IMG/VR virus record: IMGVR_UViG_3300034418_003237
Location: 1-33,941 of that record
Strand: one strand, 5' to 3'
DNA from: a virus
DNA: 33,941 bases
The number at the start of each line of letters is the position of its first letter. Position 1 is the stretch's first letter. Below, piece after piece: positions 18,596 through 26,817 of this stretch. A program made the position numbers and the translations under genes. Under the pieces are notes generated by a model. It made no database searches and was not told the DNA's origin. It saw only the letters and a program-made list of their open reading frames with translations.

Positions 18596-20119
18596 ATGTC
18601 GCTAGAAGAACAATTTGCACAAAAGTTCGCTGGCCTACGACACGCATATAGTGTATTCACACCATCGAGTGAGACAAGAGAAGACGGGAAAGCTAAAGGA
18701 ACAAACGTCACAATATCTAAGACTCTTACGAAAGAACAGTTAAAAGATTTGTGGCGTCAACATCTTGACGGTAAACAGAGTATAGGTATTGTTGCTATTG
18801 ATGAAAACAATTCCTGTGTTTGGGGGGCCATCGATATTGATGAGTACCCCCTCGATCTCAAGGGTTTAGCTAAAAAGCTAAAAAAGTTTAAGTTGCCTTT
18901 AGTTGTCTGTCGATCTAAAAGTGGTGGAGCACATTTATTTTTGTTTGTCTTTGACCCAGTTCCTGCATATCTTATGCAGAAAAAGCTGCGTCAGGTAGCC
19001 GCGTCAATCGGATTCGGAACAGCTGAGATTTTTCCGAAACAAACTAAACTATTGTTAGAAAGAGGAGATCGTGGAAGCACGTTAAACATGCCATACTTCG
19101 GAGGTGAAGATTCAACAAGGTATGGGTTTAGTCCATCAGGGAGGACCTTTACCCCGGAGGAATTTTTAGAATATCTCGATACGATTACGTTAACTGAAGA
19201 AGAGTTAACACAACTGGATACGGCTCCAGCGGTTAAAAATATCGACTGGTTAGAACACGCCCCACCTTGTTTAGATCATTTGATCGCTCAGGGTTTTCCG
19301 AAAGGAATGAGAAACTCAGGTTTATTTAATCTAGGGGTTTTCTTACGCAAAAAGTATGCAGATGATTGGGAAAAACGTATCGAGCAAGTAAACCATGAGT
19401 ATATGCAGCCTCCGTTAGGAGCGCAGGAAGTACTTACGATTACAAAACAGGTGCAGCGAAAAGATTATTTTTATCGCTGTAACGACCAGCCAATCGCAAG
19501 CCATTGTAATAGTCCTCTTTGCAGAACTAGAAAGTTTGGTGTTGGAGCTTCAGGCGGTACTCCTTTGTTTAGTAACTTAACTAAACAGAATAGCGATCCA
19601 CCAATATGGTTTCTTGACGTAGAAGGTGGTCGCCTTGAGTTAGAGACCGAAGAACTTTTGAATCAAACTAAGTTTCAGCGTAAATGTATGGATATGCTAA
19701 ATACTATTCCCCCGAAAGTACGGGATAACGTATGGCGACAAGTTATCCAACAACTACTGGATAAGTTAACTGTTATAGAGGTGCCGAAAGATTCTTCGAC
19801 AGAAGGACATTTTAGTGAGCTGTTAGAAACGTTTTGTACTGAGCGGCCCGCTAGAGAAAAAGATGAGTTACTACTTGGCAAACCTTGGAGCGATAAGGGC
19901 AGGACATATTTTCGGTTAGCGGATCTTATGGATTTTTTACATCGTAAAAACTTTAGAGATTACCATCGAAGCAAACTAACTGCTCGATTACGAGATATGA
20001 AAGGAGAGGCTTACTTTTTTAATATAAAAGGCAAAGGTGTGAATGTTTGGCACATTCCTGAGTTTCAGGTGCAAAACGAAAGCCATGAGCTTCCTGAGTT
20101 TAACGAGAGTCCACTATGA
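18596..20119 (+). CDS. Archaeo-eukaryotic-type primase (AEP superfamily) with four-Cys module
   Basis: The N-terminal ~200 residues form an AEP catalytic domain. AIDIDEY (78-84) supplies the metal-binding Asp pair, SKSGGAHLFLF (107-117) is the SGGxH-type motif and TAEIFPKQ (142-149) is the third conserved element. This arrangement is like primases of TOTE-type systems and related phage primases. Residues ~220-315 form a second module with Cys225, Cys295, Cys304 and Cys309 (PPCLDHLI, YRCN, HCNSPLC) that could bind zinc or an iron-sulfur cluster. The last ~190 residues are uncharacterised and may be a winged-helix region. It makes RNA or DNA primers for replication. The ribosome site AAAGGTGAG precedes the start. 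The end overlaps the helicase gene by 4 bases. Confidence 0.85.
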   Translation: MSLEEQFAQKFAGLRHAYSVFTPSSETREDGKAKGTNVTISKTLTKEQLKDLWRQHLDGKQSIGIVAIDENNSCVWGAIDIDEYPLDLKGLAKKLKKFKLPLVVCRSKSGGAHLFLFVFDPVPAYLMQKKLRQVAASIGFGTAEIFPKQTKLLLERGDRGSTLNMPYFGGEDSTRYGFSPSGRTFTPEEFLEYLDTITLTEEELTQLDTAPAVKNIDWLEHAPPCLDHLIAQGFPKGMRNSGLFNLGVFLRKKYADDWEKRIEQVNHEYMQPPLGAQEVLTITKQVQRKDYFYRCNDQPIASHCNSPLCRTRKFGVGASGGTPLFSNLTKQNSDPPIWFLDVEGGRLELETEELLNQTKFQRKCMDMLNTIPPKVRDNVWRQVIQQLLDKLTVIEVPKDSSTEGHFSELLETFCTERPAREKDELLLGKPWSDKGRTYFRLADLMDFLHRKNFRDYHRSKLTARLRDMKGEAYFFNIKGKGVNVWHIPEFQVQNESHELPEFNESPL

Positions 20120-21612
20120 CCTTAACGGCTAGGGCACAAGTTATACTGGGACCTCCGGGCACAGGTAAAACTAGTACCCTTTTAGGGTTGCTCGAAGAAG
20201 AACTCGAGAAGGGTACTCAACCTGAACGCATAGGGTTTTTTACATTCACAAAACAAGCCGTAAAGGAAGGAAAAACTCGGGCATTAGAGCGATTTGAAAT
20301 TAGTCAAAAACAGCTGCCGTATTTTAGAACGCTGCATTCACTTTGTTTCTTACAGTTAGGATTATCGAAAGAATCGGTACTTGGAGCACAAGACTTTCGA
20401 GACTTAAACGACAAACTTAATTTAAGGTTAACTGGTTCGGTAAATACCGAAGACGGGAATATCTTGAGTGTATCTAAAGATGATCGTTTACTGTTTATAG
20501 AAAACCTTGCTCGCATGCGACAAGTTTCACTAGCACAGCAATGGCAGGAAGTCGACGATGTTGTAGGTTGGTTCGAGCTAGAGAGATTTTCTCGAGGATT
20601 AAATTTATTTAAACGTGACCGAGTGCTGCTCGATTACACAGACATGCTAGAGATGTTTTTAAAACGAGGACATGCTCCTAAGCTCGACGTAATGTTTGTT
20701 GACGAAGCTCAAGATTTATCTCCGTTACAGTGGGCGGTGGTTCGTAAACTTTGCGACCACGCTGATAAAATCTATATCGCTGGAGATGATGACCAAGCGA
20801 TTTATCGTTGGGCTGGGGCAGACGTTGAATATTTAATTAGTAATTCAAAAAATGCGATGGTTCTTAAACAATCGTATCGGATTCCTAAATCTATACACAA
20901 CCTTGCCGAGCGGTGTATCGGGCAAGTTGCCTCTCGAGTTCGAAAGAAATGGGAACCTCGAAAGGAAGCTGGTCAAGTTCGATGGGAAGCGTCTTATGAA
21001 TCTATCGACATGTCGGAAGGTGACTGGTTAGTTTTAGCTAGGACAAATTACCTTTTAGAAGGTGTCGAAAACTACTGTCGATCAGAAGGTTGGTTCTTTA
21101 AAAATAAAAATCGAGCCAGTATCTCTGAGAAAAAAGTTAAGTCTGTTAAAGATTGGGAAACGATAAGAAGCGGGGGACGTATTCTTGTCACGGAGCTTAT
21201 CAATCTCTTAGCTTACATGAATATTCGTGTACCCAACTCCCTGTCCAGTTTAGACTTTGACAGCTTTATCACGCTAAAAGATACGAAAAACCATATACCA
21301 AGTATTCCTGCGGAACATTGGTACGATGTTTTTAACGGAATGTCTGTTCGTGAGCGTAGCTACATTCAGGCAATGCTTCGACGCGGAGAAAAGATCACAA
21401 AAGAACCTCGTATTCGTTTATCGACGATCCATGCTGCTAAAGGTGGTGAAGCGACAAATGTAATTTTAATGACAGATCTTTCGACAAGAGTCTATAACTC
21501 TTACCAGAAAAATCCAGACGATGAATCGCGGGTATTTTATGTTGGGTTAACTCGCGCTAAAGAAAATTTGTATCTTATCGAGCCTCGCTCGACCAAGTAC
21601 TTCCCAATATAA
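20116..21612 (+). CDS. UvrD/Rep-like superfamily 1 DNA helicase
   Basis: This 498-aa protein has the SF1A motif set: Walker A GPPGTGKT (12-19), motif Ia FTFTKQA (~42-48), DEAQD (196-200), GDDDQAIYRW (223-232, motif III), QSYRIP near 255 (motif IV), STIHAAKGGEA near 438 (motif V) and YVGLTRAKENL near 477 (motif VI). It is shorter than UvrD (about 720 aa) because the accessory subdomains are reduced, as in many phage versions. It unwinds DNA 3' to 5' and probably serves as replicative or repair helicase together with the primase encoded just upstream, whose stop overlaps its start. It is the last gene of the first early operon and is followed by a new promoter. Confidence 0.93.
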   Translation: MTLTARAQVILGPPGTGKTSTLLGLLEEELEKGTQPERIGFFTFTKQAVKEGKTRALERFEISQKQLPYFRTLHSLCFLQLGLSKESVLGAQDFRDLNDKLNLRLTGSVNTEDGNILSVSKDDRLLFIENLARMRQVSLAQQWQEVDDVVGWFELERFSRGLNLFKRDRVLLDYTDMLEMFLKRGHAPKLDVMFVDEAQDLSPLQWAVVRKLCDHADKIYIAGDDDQAIYRWAGADVEYLISNSKNAMVLKQSYRIPKSIHNLAERCIGQVASRVRKKWEPRKEAGQVRWEASYESIDMSEGDWLVLARTNYLLEGVENYCRSEGWFFKNKNRASISEKKVKSVKDWETIRSGGRILVTELINLLAYMNIRVPNSLSSLDFDSFITLKDTKNHIPSIPAEHWYDVFNGMSVRERSYIQAMLRRGEKITKEPRIRLSTIHAAKGGEATNVILMTDLSTRVYNSYQKNPDDESRVFYVGLTRAKENLYLIEPRSTKYFPI

Positions 21613-21617
21613 ACTCC

Positions 21618-21647
21618 TTTACTTTGGTAAAGGGCCTAAAGTATAAT
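21618..21647 (+). promoter_or_regulatory. Early promoter copy 2 (TTTACT-18-TATAAT)
   Basis: TTTACT at 21618-21623 and TATAAT at 21642-21647 are separated by 18 bases, a near-ideal sigma70-type promoter. The -35 region is inside a perfect hairpin CCTTTAC-tttg-GTAAAGG. The leader contains TTTATTA-gtt-TAATAAA, then AAAGGAGAAAGAG before ATG 21676. It drives the hypermodification and polymerase operon. Confidence 0.8.
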
Positions 21648-21675
21648 TTTTATTAGTTTAATAAAGGAGAAAGAG

Positions 21676-22536
21676 ATGGCTTCTATTAGGAAGAATCTGA
21701 CAATAAACGAGAACGATAGTAAGAACACTCGGATGGATATTGCAGGGGCTGGGGTTTTAGCTAACTGGCGACCGGACGAGCTAACGCATATTAGTCGGTT
21801 CGATAAGATCTCTTCATTATGTATTGAAGAATCTATTGAGTTAGCCCAACCACTAGATGTTTTAGAAATAGGCTGCGGTGAGCTGTGGGTTCTACGAAAT
21901 TTGTATAAAGCCTACACTGTTAAAAAATCAGACGTAATTTCTAGCTACCATGGATTTGATATTGATCCAGCGGTGTTGCGAGAAATACCTTGGTGGTCGA
22001 ACGGCGGCGGTGATATAAACGACTCGCAATGGCTAAAGAATTTTAACGCAACGATTACCGTTCAAGATCTAACGGTAAATCCGATTTTAGACGTACCCGA
22101 TGCCTCGAAACACTTTTGTTGGTCTACCGAAGTTATCGAGCATATGAAACCTGAGTTTGTACCCGCTTGGCTTGACGAGGTAGATCGAGTGACTAAGCCC
22201 GGAGGTTTACTCTATTTCACAACACCTAACCATGACGGGTCGAACGATAAGTTACCCGAGGATCATGTTTACGAGTGGGGGTTTGAGGAGCTTAAAACTG
22301 AGTTGGAGAAACGCTGGGAACTTCAGTCGGTTGTCGGAACATTTATACAGCTTCCTAAGTTACGGAAAGCGATGCGTAATCATGAGATCAACGACTTCGG
22401 TTTCCCTAGTTGGAGTCCGAAACAATTCGAGATGCTTAGTAATCGATATGGCCGACAGTTTTTAAGAATGGTCGCCGCAGTTTTCTTCCCCCAAGCCTCT
22501 AACAACTGTGCATGGATTTTACGAAAACCGGAGTAG
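21676..22536 (+). CDS. Class I SAM-dependent methyltransferase
   Basis: This 286-aa protein shows the Rossmann methyltransferase pattern. Motif I is VLEIGCGELWVL (~62-73), an acidic residue at the end of the second strand is in FDIDP (~94-98), CWSTEVIEHM lies at ~150-159 and VTKPGGLLYFTTPN at ~173-186. It belongs to the broad Methyltransf_11/23-like group, which methylates small molecules, RNA or sugars. It lacks the DPPY or PCQ motifs of DNA adenine or C5-cytosine methylases. It is the first gene of the operon that contains the hypermodification protein and the thymidylate synthase family enzyme, and ends 4 bases before the former. Methylation of a hypermodified base or its precursor is therefore plausible but unproven. 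Confidence 0.82.
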   Translation: MASIRKNLTINENDSKNTRMDIAGAGVLANWRPDELTHISRFDKISSLCIEESIELAQPLDVLEIGCGELWVLRNLYKAYTVKKSDVISSYHGFDIDPAVLREIPWWSNGGGDINDSQWLKNFNATITVQDLTVNPILDVPDASKHFCWSTEVIEHMKPEFVPAWLDEVDRVTKPGGLLYFTTPNHDGSNDKLPEDHVYEWGFEELKTELEKRWELQSVVGTFIQLPKLRKAMRNHEINDFGFPSWSPKQFEMLSNRYGRQFLRMVAAVFFPQASNNCAWILRKPE

Positions 22537-22540
22537 TCTT

Positions 22541-23449
22541 ATGCAGTTTCTACCCGAGCGCGTAGATACCTATCTCTATTGGATAGAAGAACGAGAAAGA
22601 ATTAGACATAAGAAAGAAGAACTAAAACAAGAGCCGCCATGGTCAGAAGACCCAATACTTAAAGAATTTAAATTCTGTCAAGTGTTTCGAGAAGATGATC
22701 GCACGACGCGTTGGTTTCGGACACATATTCGTGACCCACTAAAGAACAGTCCAGACGTTGCAATGGCTACGATTATCTTTAGGTTTTTTAATTTAATCGA
22801 AACAGGTAGGACACTTCTCGATAATAATCTACATCTTGAATGGGATCGTGAGAAAGCTATCCGAGAGGTTAGTAAACAACCGAAATGGGTGACGGGGGCT
22901 TATATCGTTAAGACTCCTAATCGCATGAATAAAGTAACAGGTGTTGCTGAATGTGTTTCTCATATTTGGTATCACCGCGAAGAGTTAGTCAAACAGCTAG
23001 AGCAGATGACAACTTTACAGGAGGCTTGGCAGTTTTTACTTCAGTACCCGTACATTGGCCCGTTTGTTTCTTACGAGATCGTTACCGATCTTCGGCACAC
23101 CTATTTGTTAAATAACGCCACCGATATAAAAACTTGGGCTAATGCTGGTCCCGGAGCGATGAGAGGACTTAACCGTCTTACGGGCAGACCGCTGGAGTTC
23201 TGTCGAAGATCACACGATTGGAACGCAGAGATGCAGGAACTTTATTGGATCTGTAACGAAGCATTAAACCTAGAGTATTCTGATCGACCGTTTGAAATGC
23301 GGGAGATAGAAGGAGGCTTATGTGAGTTTGATAAATATTCTCGCATAAGCAACAAGGAGGGACGTACTCGAAGCGTCTATAACTATAAGGAAAGGAACCG
23401 TCCTTTAATTGAGGATTTAGAAAGAGGAGAAAGTATATGGGCCGATTAA
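22541..23449 (+). CDS. DNA-base hypermodification protein (HMUDK-helical / aGPT-PPlase type)
   Basis: The 302-aa protein starts at ATG 22541, with CGGAG upstream; an in-frame GTG at 22508 has no ribosome site. The sequence follows a distinctive family: EPPWSEDPILKEFKFCQVFR (~32-51) with DDRTTRW, then KWVTGAYIV (~123-131), YPYIGPFVSYEIVTDL (~167-182), WANAGPGAMRGLNRL (~198-212) and GLCEFDKYSR (~258-267). The family corresponds to the helical domain linked to 5-hydroxymethyl-dU DNA kinases and alpha-glutamyl/putrescinyl-thymine pyrophosphorylases, described in phage thymine hypermodification by Iyer, Aravind and colleagues. The fold resembles HhH glycosylases. No kinase P-loop is fused to it. 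It probably acts on a modified thymine in DNA; the exact reaction is unknown. Confidence 0.8.
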   Translation: MQFLPERVDTYLYWIEERERIRHKKEELKQEPPWSEDPILKEFKFCQVFREDDRTTRWFRTHIRDPLKNSPDVAMATIIFRFFNLIETGRTLLDNNLHLEWDREKAIREVSKQPKWVTGAYIVKTPNRMNKVTGVAECVSHIWYHREELVKQLEQMTTLQEAWQFLLQYPYIGPFVSYEIVTDLRHTYLLNNATDIKTWANAGPGAMRGLNRLTGRPLEFCRRSHDWNAEMQELYWICNEALNLEYSDRPFEMREIEGGLCEFDKYSRISNKEGRTRSVYNYKERNRPLIEDLERGESIWAD

Positions 23450-23658
23450 AAGAACATTGTTTAGCTATATCAGAAGAACATACCGAAGAAGTACTTGAGC
23501 ATTATCGAAGATTTTTAGAGTTTTCTTGGCATAACAGAAAGATGCCGAGTAGCTATGAAGATGCGCTAACGCACATTGTCCATCGAACACAACTAAAGAA
23601 GTTTGAAATTGACTTCATCATTAGACAACAAATAGAGAGTATATATGAGGGTTATTAA
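23437..23658 (+). CDS. Hypothetical small helical protein (73 aa)
   Basis: The gene begins inside the end of the hypermodification gene (13-base overlap) with AGAGGAGAAAG just upstream of its ATG. It ends 14 bases into the following thymidylate synthase family gene. The protein is charged and helical, has no membrane segment and contains HCLAISEEHTEEVLEHYRR and DALTHIVHRTQLKKFEID. No family is recognised. Tight double overlap makes it part of the modification operon, and a small partner of one of the flanking enzymes is possible. Confidence 0.65.
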   Translation: MGRLKEHCLAISEEHTEEVLEHYRRFLEFSWHNRKMPSSYEDALTHIVHRTQLKKFEIDFIIRQQIESIYEGY

Positions 23659-24652
23659 AGTTAGAAACGTAAACGATGCATTCTATAGAGGTATTGAGTT
23701 GTTTACGATTAAAAGTAATTTTAGAAAACAGATGAGCCGCAACGGTTCAACACTAGAATCAAACGAACCTGTAGTTACTGTATATCTACATCCGTGGGAA
23801 CGAGTTTTATTTGATAAGGATCGAGACGCTAACCCTTTCTTCCATCTTATCGAATCTATTTGGATGTTAGCAGGCAATCGGGAGCTACATCCACTAACTT
23901 ATTTTAATTCAGGAATGTCTAACTTCTCTGATGATGGTGAAAATCTGAACGGAGCTTACGGATATCGCTGGATTAATAAGTTTGGTTTCGATCAAATTCA
24001 AATGATTATTGAATTATTAGAACGAGACCCAGAAAGTCGTCGGGCAGTTTTACAAATGTGGGATTGTGTTCATGACCTAGACAGTCCGAGCAAAGATGTT
24101 CCGTGTAACACTCAAATCTTTTTTAAGGTTAGAAGTGGCAAGCTGCAAATGACTGTTTGTAATCGTTCTAATGACATGATTTGGGGGGCTTACGGTGCCA
24201 ATGCGGTACACATGTCTATCCTGCAAGAGTATATAGCCGCTGCTTTAGATGTTCGAATGGGAGCTTATTATCAGGTTAGCGACAGTTTTCATGTTTATGA
24301 AAATAAAGGCTGGGATTCAATTAAGCATAAGGCTGGGCTGTTCCCTACGCATAAATATCCTGAAGTCTACCCTTTGGTTTCAAACCCTAAGACTTTCCCA
24401 TTTGAGTGCGAAAATTTTATTAAAAATATCTCGGGTGTATTAGACACTAGCACTCTTAAATTTCCTGAATATGAAAACCATTTCTTCAACGAAGTATTGA
24501 AGCCTATGGTTAAAGCATTCGTCGCACATAAGGAGCGAAACTATGCCGACGCTGACAGATACCTTTCAGAAATTAAGGCAAACGATTGGAAAGTCGCCTG
24601 TACCAACTGGATCGAAAAACGAAGAACAGCCTACGAGAAAAAACATGGGTAA
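23645..24652 (+). CDS. Thymidylate synthase family enzyme (thymidylate synthase or dUMP hydroxymethylase)
   Basis: This 335-aa ThyA-type protein has the catalytic Cys in DVPCNTQIFF (~154-163), the paired phosphate-binding Arg in DPESRRAVLQMW, CNRSNDMIWGAYGANAVHM for nucleotide binding, and SFHVYEN with the His and Tyr that contact the sugar. It has IESIWMLAG for the conserved Glu near the N-terminus. The C-terminus is longer than in bacterial enzymes and does not end in the usual P-V-A-I-like tail that closes over folate. Family members make dTMP, or hydroxymethyl-dUMP in phages with modified thymine. Since a hypermodification protein is encoded beside it, hydroxymethylation is an attractive possibility that the sequence alone cannot settle. 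Its end overlaps the next gene by 8 bases. Confidence 0.85.
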   Translation: MRVIKVRNVNDAFYRGIELFTIKSNFRKQMSRNGSTLESNEPVVTVYLHPWERVLFDKDRDANPFFHLIESIWMLAGNRELHPLTYFNSGMSNFSDDGENLNGAYGYRWINKFGFDQIQMIIELLERDPESRRAVLQMWDCVHDLDSPSKDVPCNTQIFFKVRSGKLQMTVCNRSNDMIWGAYGANAVHMSILQEYIAAALDVRMGAYYQVSDSFHVYENKGWDSIKHKAGLFPTHKYPEVYPLVSNPKTFPFECENFIKNISGVLDTSTLKFPEYENHFFNEVLKPMVKAFVAHKERNYADADRYLSEIKANDWKVACTNWIEKRRTAYEKKHG

Positions 24653-24968
24653 TAAATGGGAACAGATGCGAGATATCGCACAGAAAGATTTAACTCAATT
24701 AATCGCAGCAGAAAAATCTTACGGGGATTCTTGGCGAAGACGCGGAGGTACAGGGGCTTTTATGATGTTAGCTCGTAAATTTGATCGTATCGAGCAACAG
24801 TCTAAATCCGTTAACTGGGATATTTTTGAGGCTTGCGAAAAGTACGATGGAGAAGATGGTTTACTCGACGATATTGGAGATTTACGCAGATATCTACTTC
24901 TTGTTGAACAGTTCGTGCGCCACGGAGATAAACCCTTAGAGGCTATAGAGTGGAAAAAAGATGAGTAA
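24645..24968 (+). CDS. MazG/Nmad1-like small helical protein, possible nucleotide pyrophosphohydrolase
   Basis: I choose ATG 24645 (107 aa), which overlaps the upstream stop by 8 bases. An earlier in-frame ATG at 24543 would lie wholly inside the previous gene and adds a segment unlike the rest. The chain is all helical with AEKSYGDSWRRRGGTGAFMM (~23-42), ARKFDRIEQQ (~44-53) and LLDDIGDLRRYLLLVEQFV (~80-98). The spaced acidic residues and the K-x-YG-x-SW start recall all-alpha NTP pyrophosphohydrolases (MazG and DUF1599/Nmad1 groups), which are often coded beside base-modification genes. It might cleave unwanted dNTPs. Homology is inferred from the pattern. It overlaps the polymerase start by 8 bases. 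Confidence 0.55.
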   Translation: MGNKWEQMRDIAQKDLTQLIAAEKSYGDSWRRRGGTGAFMMLARKFDRIEQQSKSVNWDIFEACEKYDGEDGLLDDIGDLRRYLLLVEQFVRHGDKPLEAIEWKKDE

Positions 24969-26817
24969 TCAGCTGCCCTTATTCACACCAGATAGCACAT
25001 GGAATGCCCCTGACGTATTACCTAAGTTCGATCCGACTGATACTTTAGCAATCGACCTAGAAACTTACGACCCTTCGTTACTGCAACGAGGTCCGGGATG
25101 GGCAACAGGCGATGGGCATATCGTAGGTATTGCAATCGCCTCTAATAAATGGTCAGGATATTTGCCCATCAGACATACTGGCGGCGGTAATTTAGACGAG
25201 GATGTTGTTCTTCGTTGGATGAAGCGTACTGTTGAAAACCATAAAGGCCCATTAATTTTTCATAACGCACTATATGACGCTGGTTGGCTAAAGCGTGAGG
25301 GTGTGGAAGTAAAAAGCCAAATATACGATACGATGTTCGCGGCTCCTCTGCTCGATGAAAACCGTCGTTCGTATTCGCTTAACAATTTAGGCAAAGATTA
25401 TTGTGATGAGGTTAAGGATGAATCCTTGTTGCAAGAAGCTGCTCAAGTCTGGGGGGTAAACGCTAAATCTGGTTTACATCAGCTTCCTGCTCGATACGTT
25501 GGTCCTTACGCGGAGCAAGATGCGGTTTTGACATTAAAACTCTGGGATAAGCTGTCTGGTCAAATAAAAGATCAAGGTTTACAAAAAGTATTTCAGATGG
25601 AGTGCGACCTTATCCCACTACTTTTAGAAATGCGCTGGCGAGGTGTTCGCATTGATACAAATCGAGCTGAAGAGGTTTGTGAAGAGTTGTCTAAACGTGA
25701 GCAACAAATGCTTGTACAGTTTAAACGTAAGTTTGGAACTACTGTAGAAATCTGGGCTAACGCCTCGATAGAAAAAGCATTTAAAGAGAACAATCTTTGG
25801 TTCCCTAAGACCGAAAAAGGTATGGCAAGTTTCCAAGCTCCTTGGCTTGAAGCTCATGAGCATGAACTCCCGCAGACGATTGTCAAGTTACGCAAGATTA
25901 ATAAAGCTCGGACTACATTCATTGAAAAGATGATCCTAGGGCATACTGTTAATGGTCGTATCCACGCGGAAGCCCACCCATTACGCAACGACGGAGGTGG
26001 TACAGTTAGCGGTCGGTTTAGTTATACCAATCCTAATCTACAACAGGTTCCTGCTAGAGACCCTGAACTCGGCAAGTTAATTCGATCCTTATTTATCCCG
26101 GAAGACGGAGCTAAATGGGGAGTTTTCGACTACTCGCAACAAGAGCCTAGGCTTACGGTACATTACGCCTCTCAGCTCGCTCTACGCGGCTCTAAGGACG
26201 CGGTAAAGGCTTACTCGGAGGACGGGGCAGATTTCCATCAGATCGTAGCGGATATGGCTGGTATACCTCGTAAGCAAGCGAAGAATATCAACCTCGGATT
26301 AACCTACGGGATGGGACAGACTAAGTTGATTAACGAGCTTGGACTAGAACCTGACGAGGCTAACATTCTACTAAACAAATACCACGACAGGGTTCCTTTC
26401 ATTAAAGCATTACAAGCTCAGTGCACTCGGATAGCTAACGAGAGAGGCTATATCACGACACTCGGAGGCAGACATTGTAGATTTGACTATTGGGAATCTA
26501 CTAATGGCAATAGCATCCCGTTACCTGAAGAAGAGGCTATAGAAAAATATGGAACCGTTAAACGTTCCTACACATACAAAGCCTTAAACCGACTAATTCA
26601 AGGTTCAGCCGCAGATATGACAAAGTTAGCGATGCTCGACCTTTGGAAAGAGGGCTATGTACCTCACATACAGATTCACGATGAGCTTGACTACTCTATC
26701 TCTAGCGAGGAGGAGTCGAAGATGGTTGTGGATAAAATGGTAAACTGTGTTGACTTAGCTGTTCCATTAGTCGTAGACGCAGAATTTGGTAATACATGGG
26801 GAGATGCTGAAGAATGA
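24961..26817 (+). CDS. polA: DNA polymerase A (3'-5' exonuclease and polymerase, no 5'-3' exonuclease)
   Basis: This 618-aa family A polymerase starts with a 3'-5' exonuclease domain: LAIDLETYDP with Asp32 and Glu34, HNALYDAGW near 101-109, and PYAEQDAVLTL near 180-190. The polymerase core has motif A VFDYSQQEPRL, motif B RKQAKNINLGLTYGMG (437-452) and motif C IHDELDYS near 580. The first (5'-3') exonuclease domain of E. coli Pol I is absent, as in other phage enzymes. The residue matching E. coli Phe762 is Leu445, a class reported as common in marine virioplankton. It replicates the phage genome. It lies in the modification operon, overlapping both neighbours by 4-8 bases. Confidence 0.96.
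   Translation: MSNQLPLFTPDSTWNAPDVLPKFDPTDTLAIDLETYDPSLLQRGPGWATGDGHIVGIAIASNKWSGYLPIRHTGGGNLDEDVVLRWMKRTVENHKGPLIFHNALYDAGWLKREGVEVKSQIYDTMFAAPLLDENRRSYSLNNLGKDYCDEVKDESLLQEAAQVWGVNAKSGLHQLPARYVGPYAEQDAVLTLKLWDKLSGQIKDQGLQKVFQMECDLIPLLLEMRWRGVRIDTNRAEEVCEELSKREQQMLVQFKRKFGTTVEIWANASIEKAFKENNLWFPKTEKGMASFQAPWLEAHEHELPQTIVKLRKINKARTTFIEKMILGHTVNGRIHAEAHPLRNDGGGTVSGRFSYTNPNLQQVPARDPELGKLIRSLFIPEDGAKWGVFDYSQQEPRLTVHYASQLALRGSKDAVKAYSEDGADFHQIVADMAGIPRKQAKNINLGLTYGMGQTKLINELGLEPDEANILLNKYHDRVPFIKALQAQCTRIANERGYITTLGGRHCRFDYWESTNGNSIPLPEEEAIEKYGTVKRSYTYKALNRLIQGSAADMTKLAMLDLWKEGYVPHIQIHDELDYSISSEEESKMVVDKMVNCVDLAVPLVVDAEFGNTWGDAEE

Noticed and set aside
22508-22540. GTG start 33 bases upstream for the hypermodification gene
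   Set aside because: It lies inside the methyltransferase gene without a ribosome site; ATG 22541 has CGGAG at a good distance.
24543-24644. Longer N-terminus for the MazG-like protein
   Set aside because: The extra 34 residues are entirely out-of-frame sequence of the ThyA-family gene; ATG 24645 gives the normal 8-base overlap.
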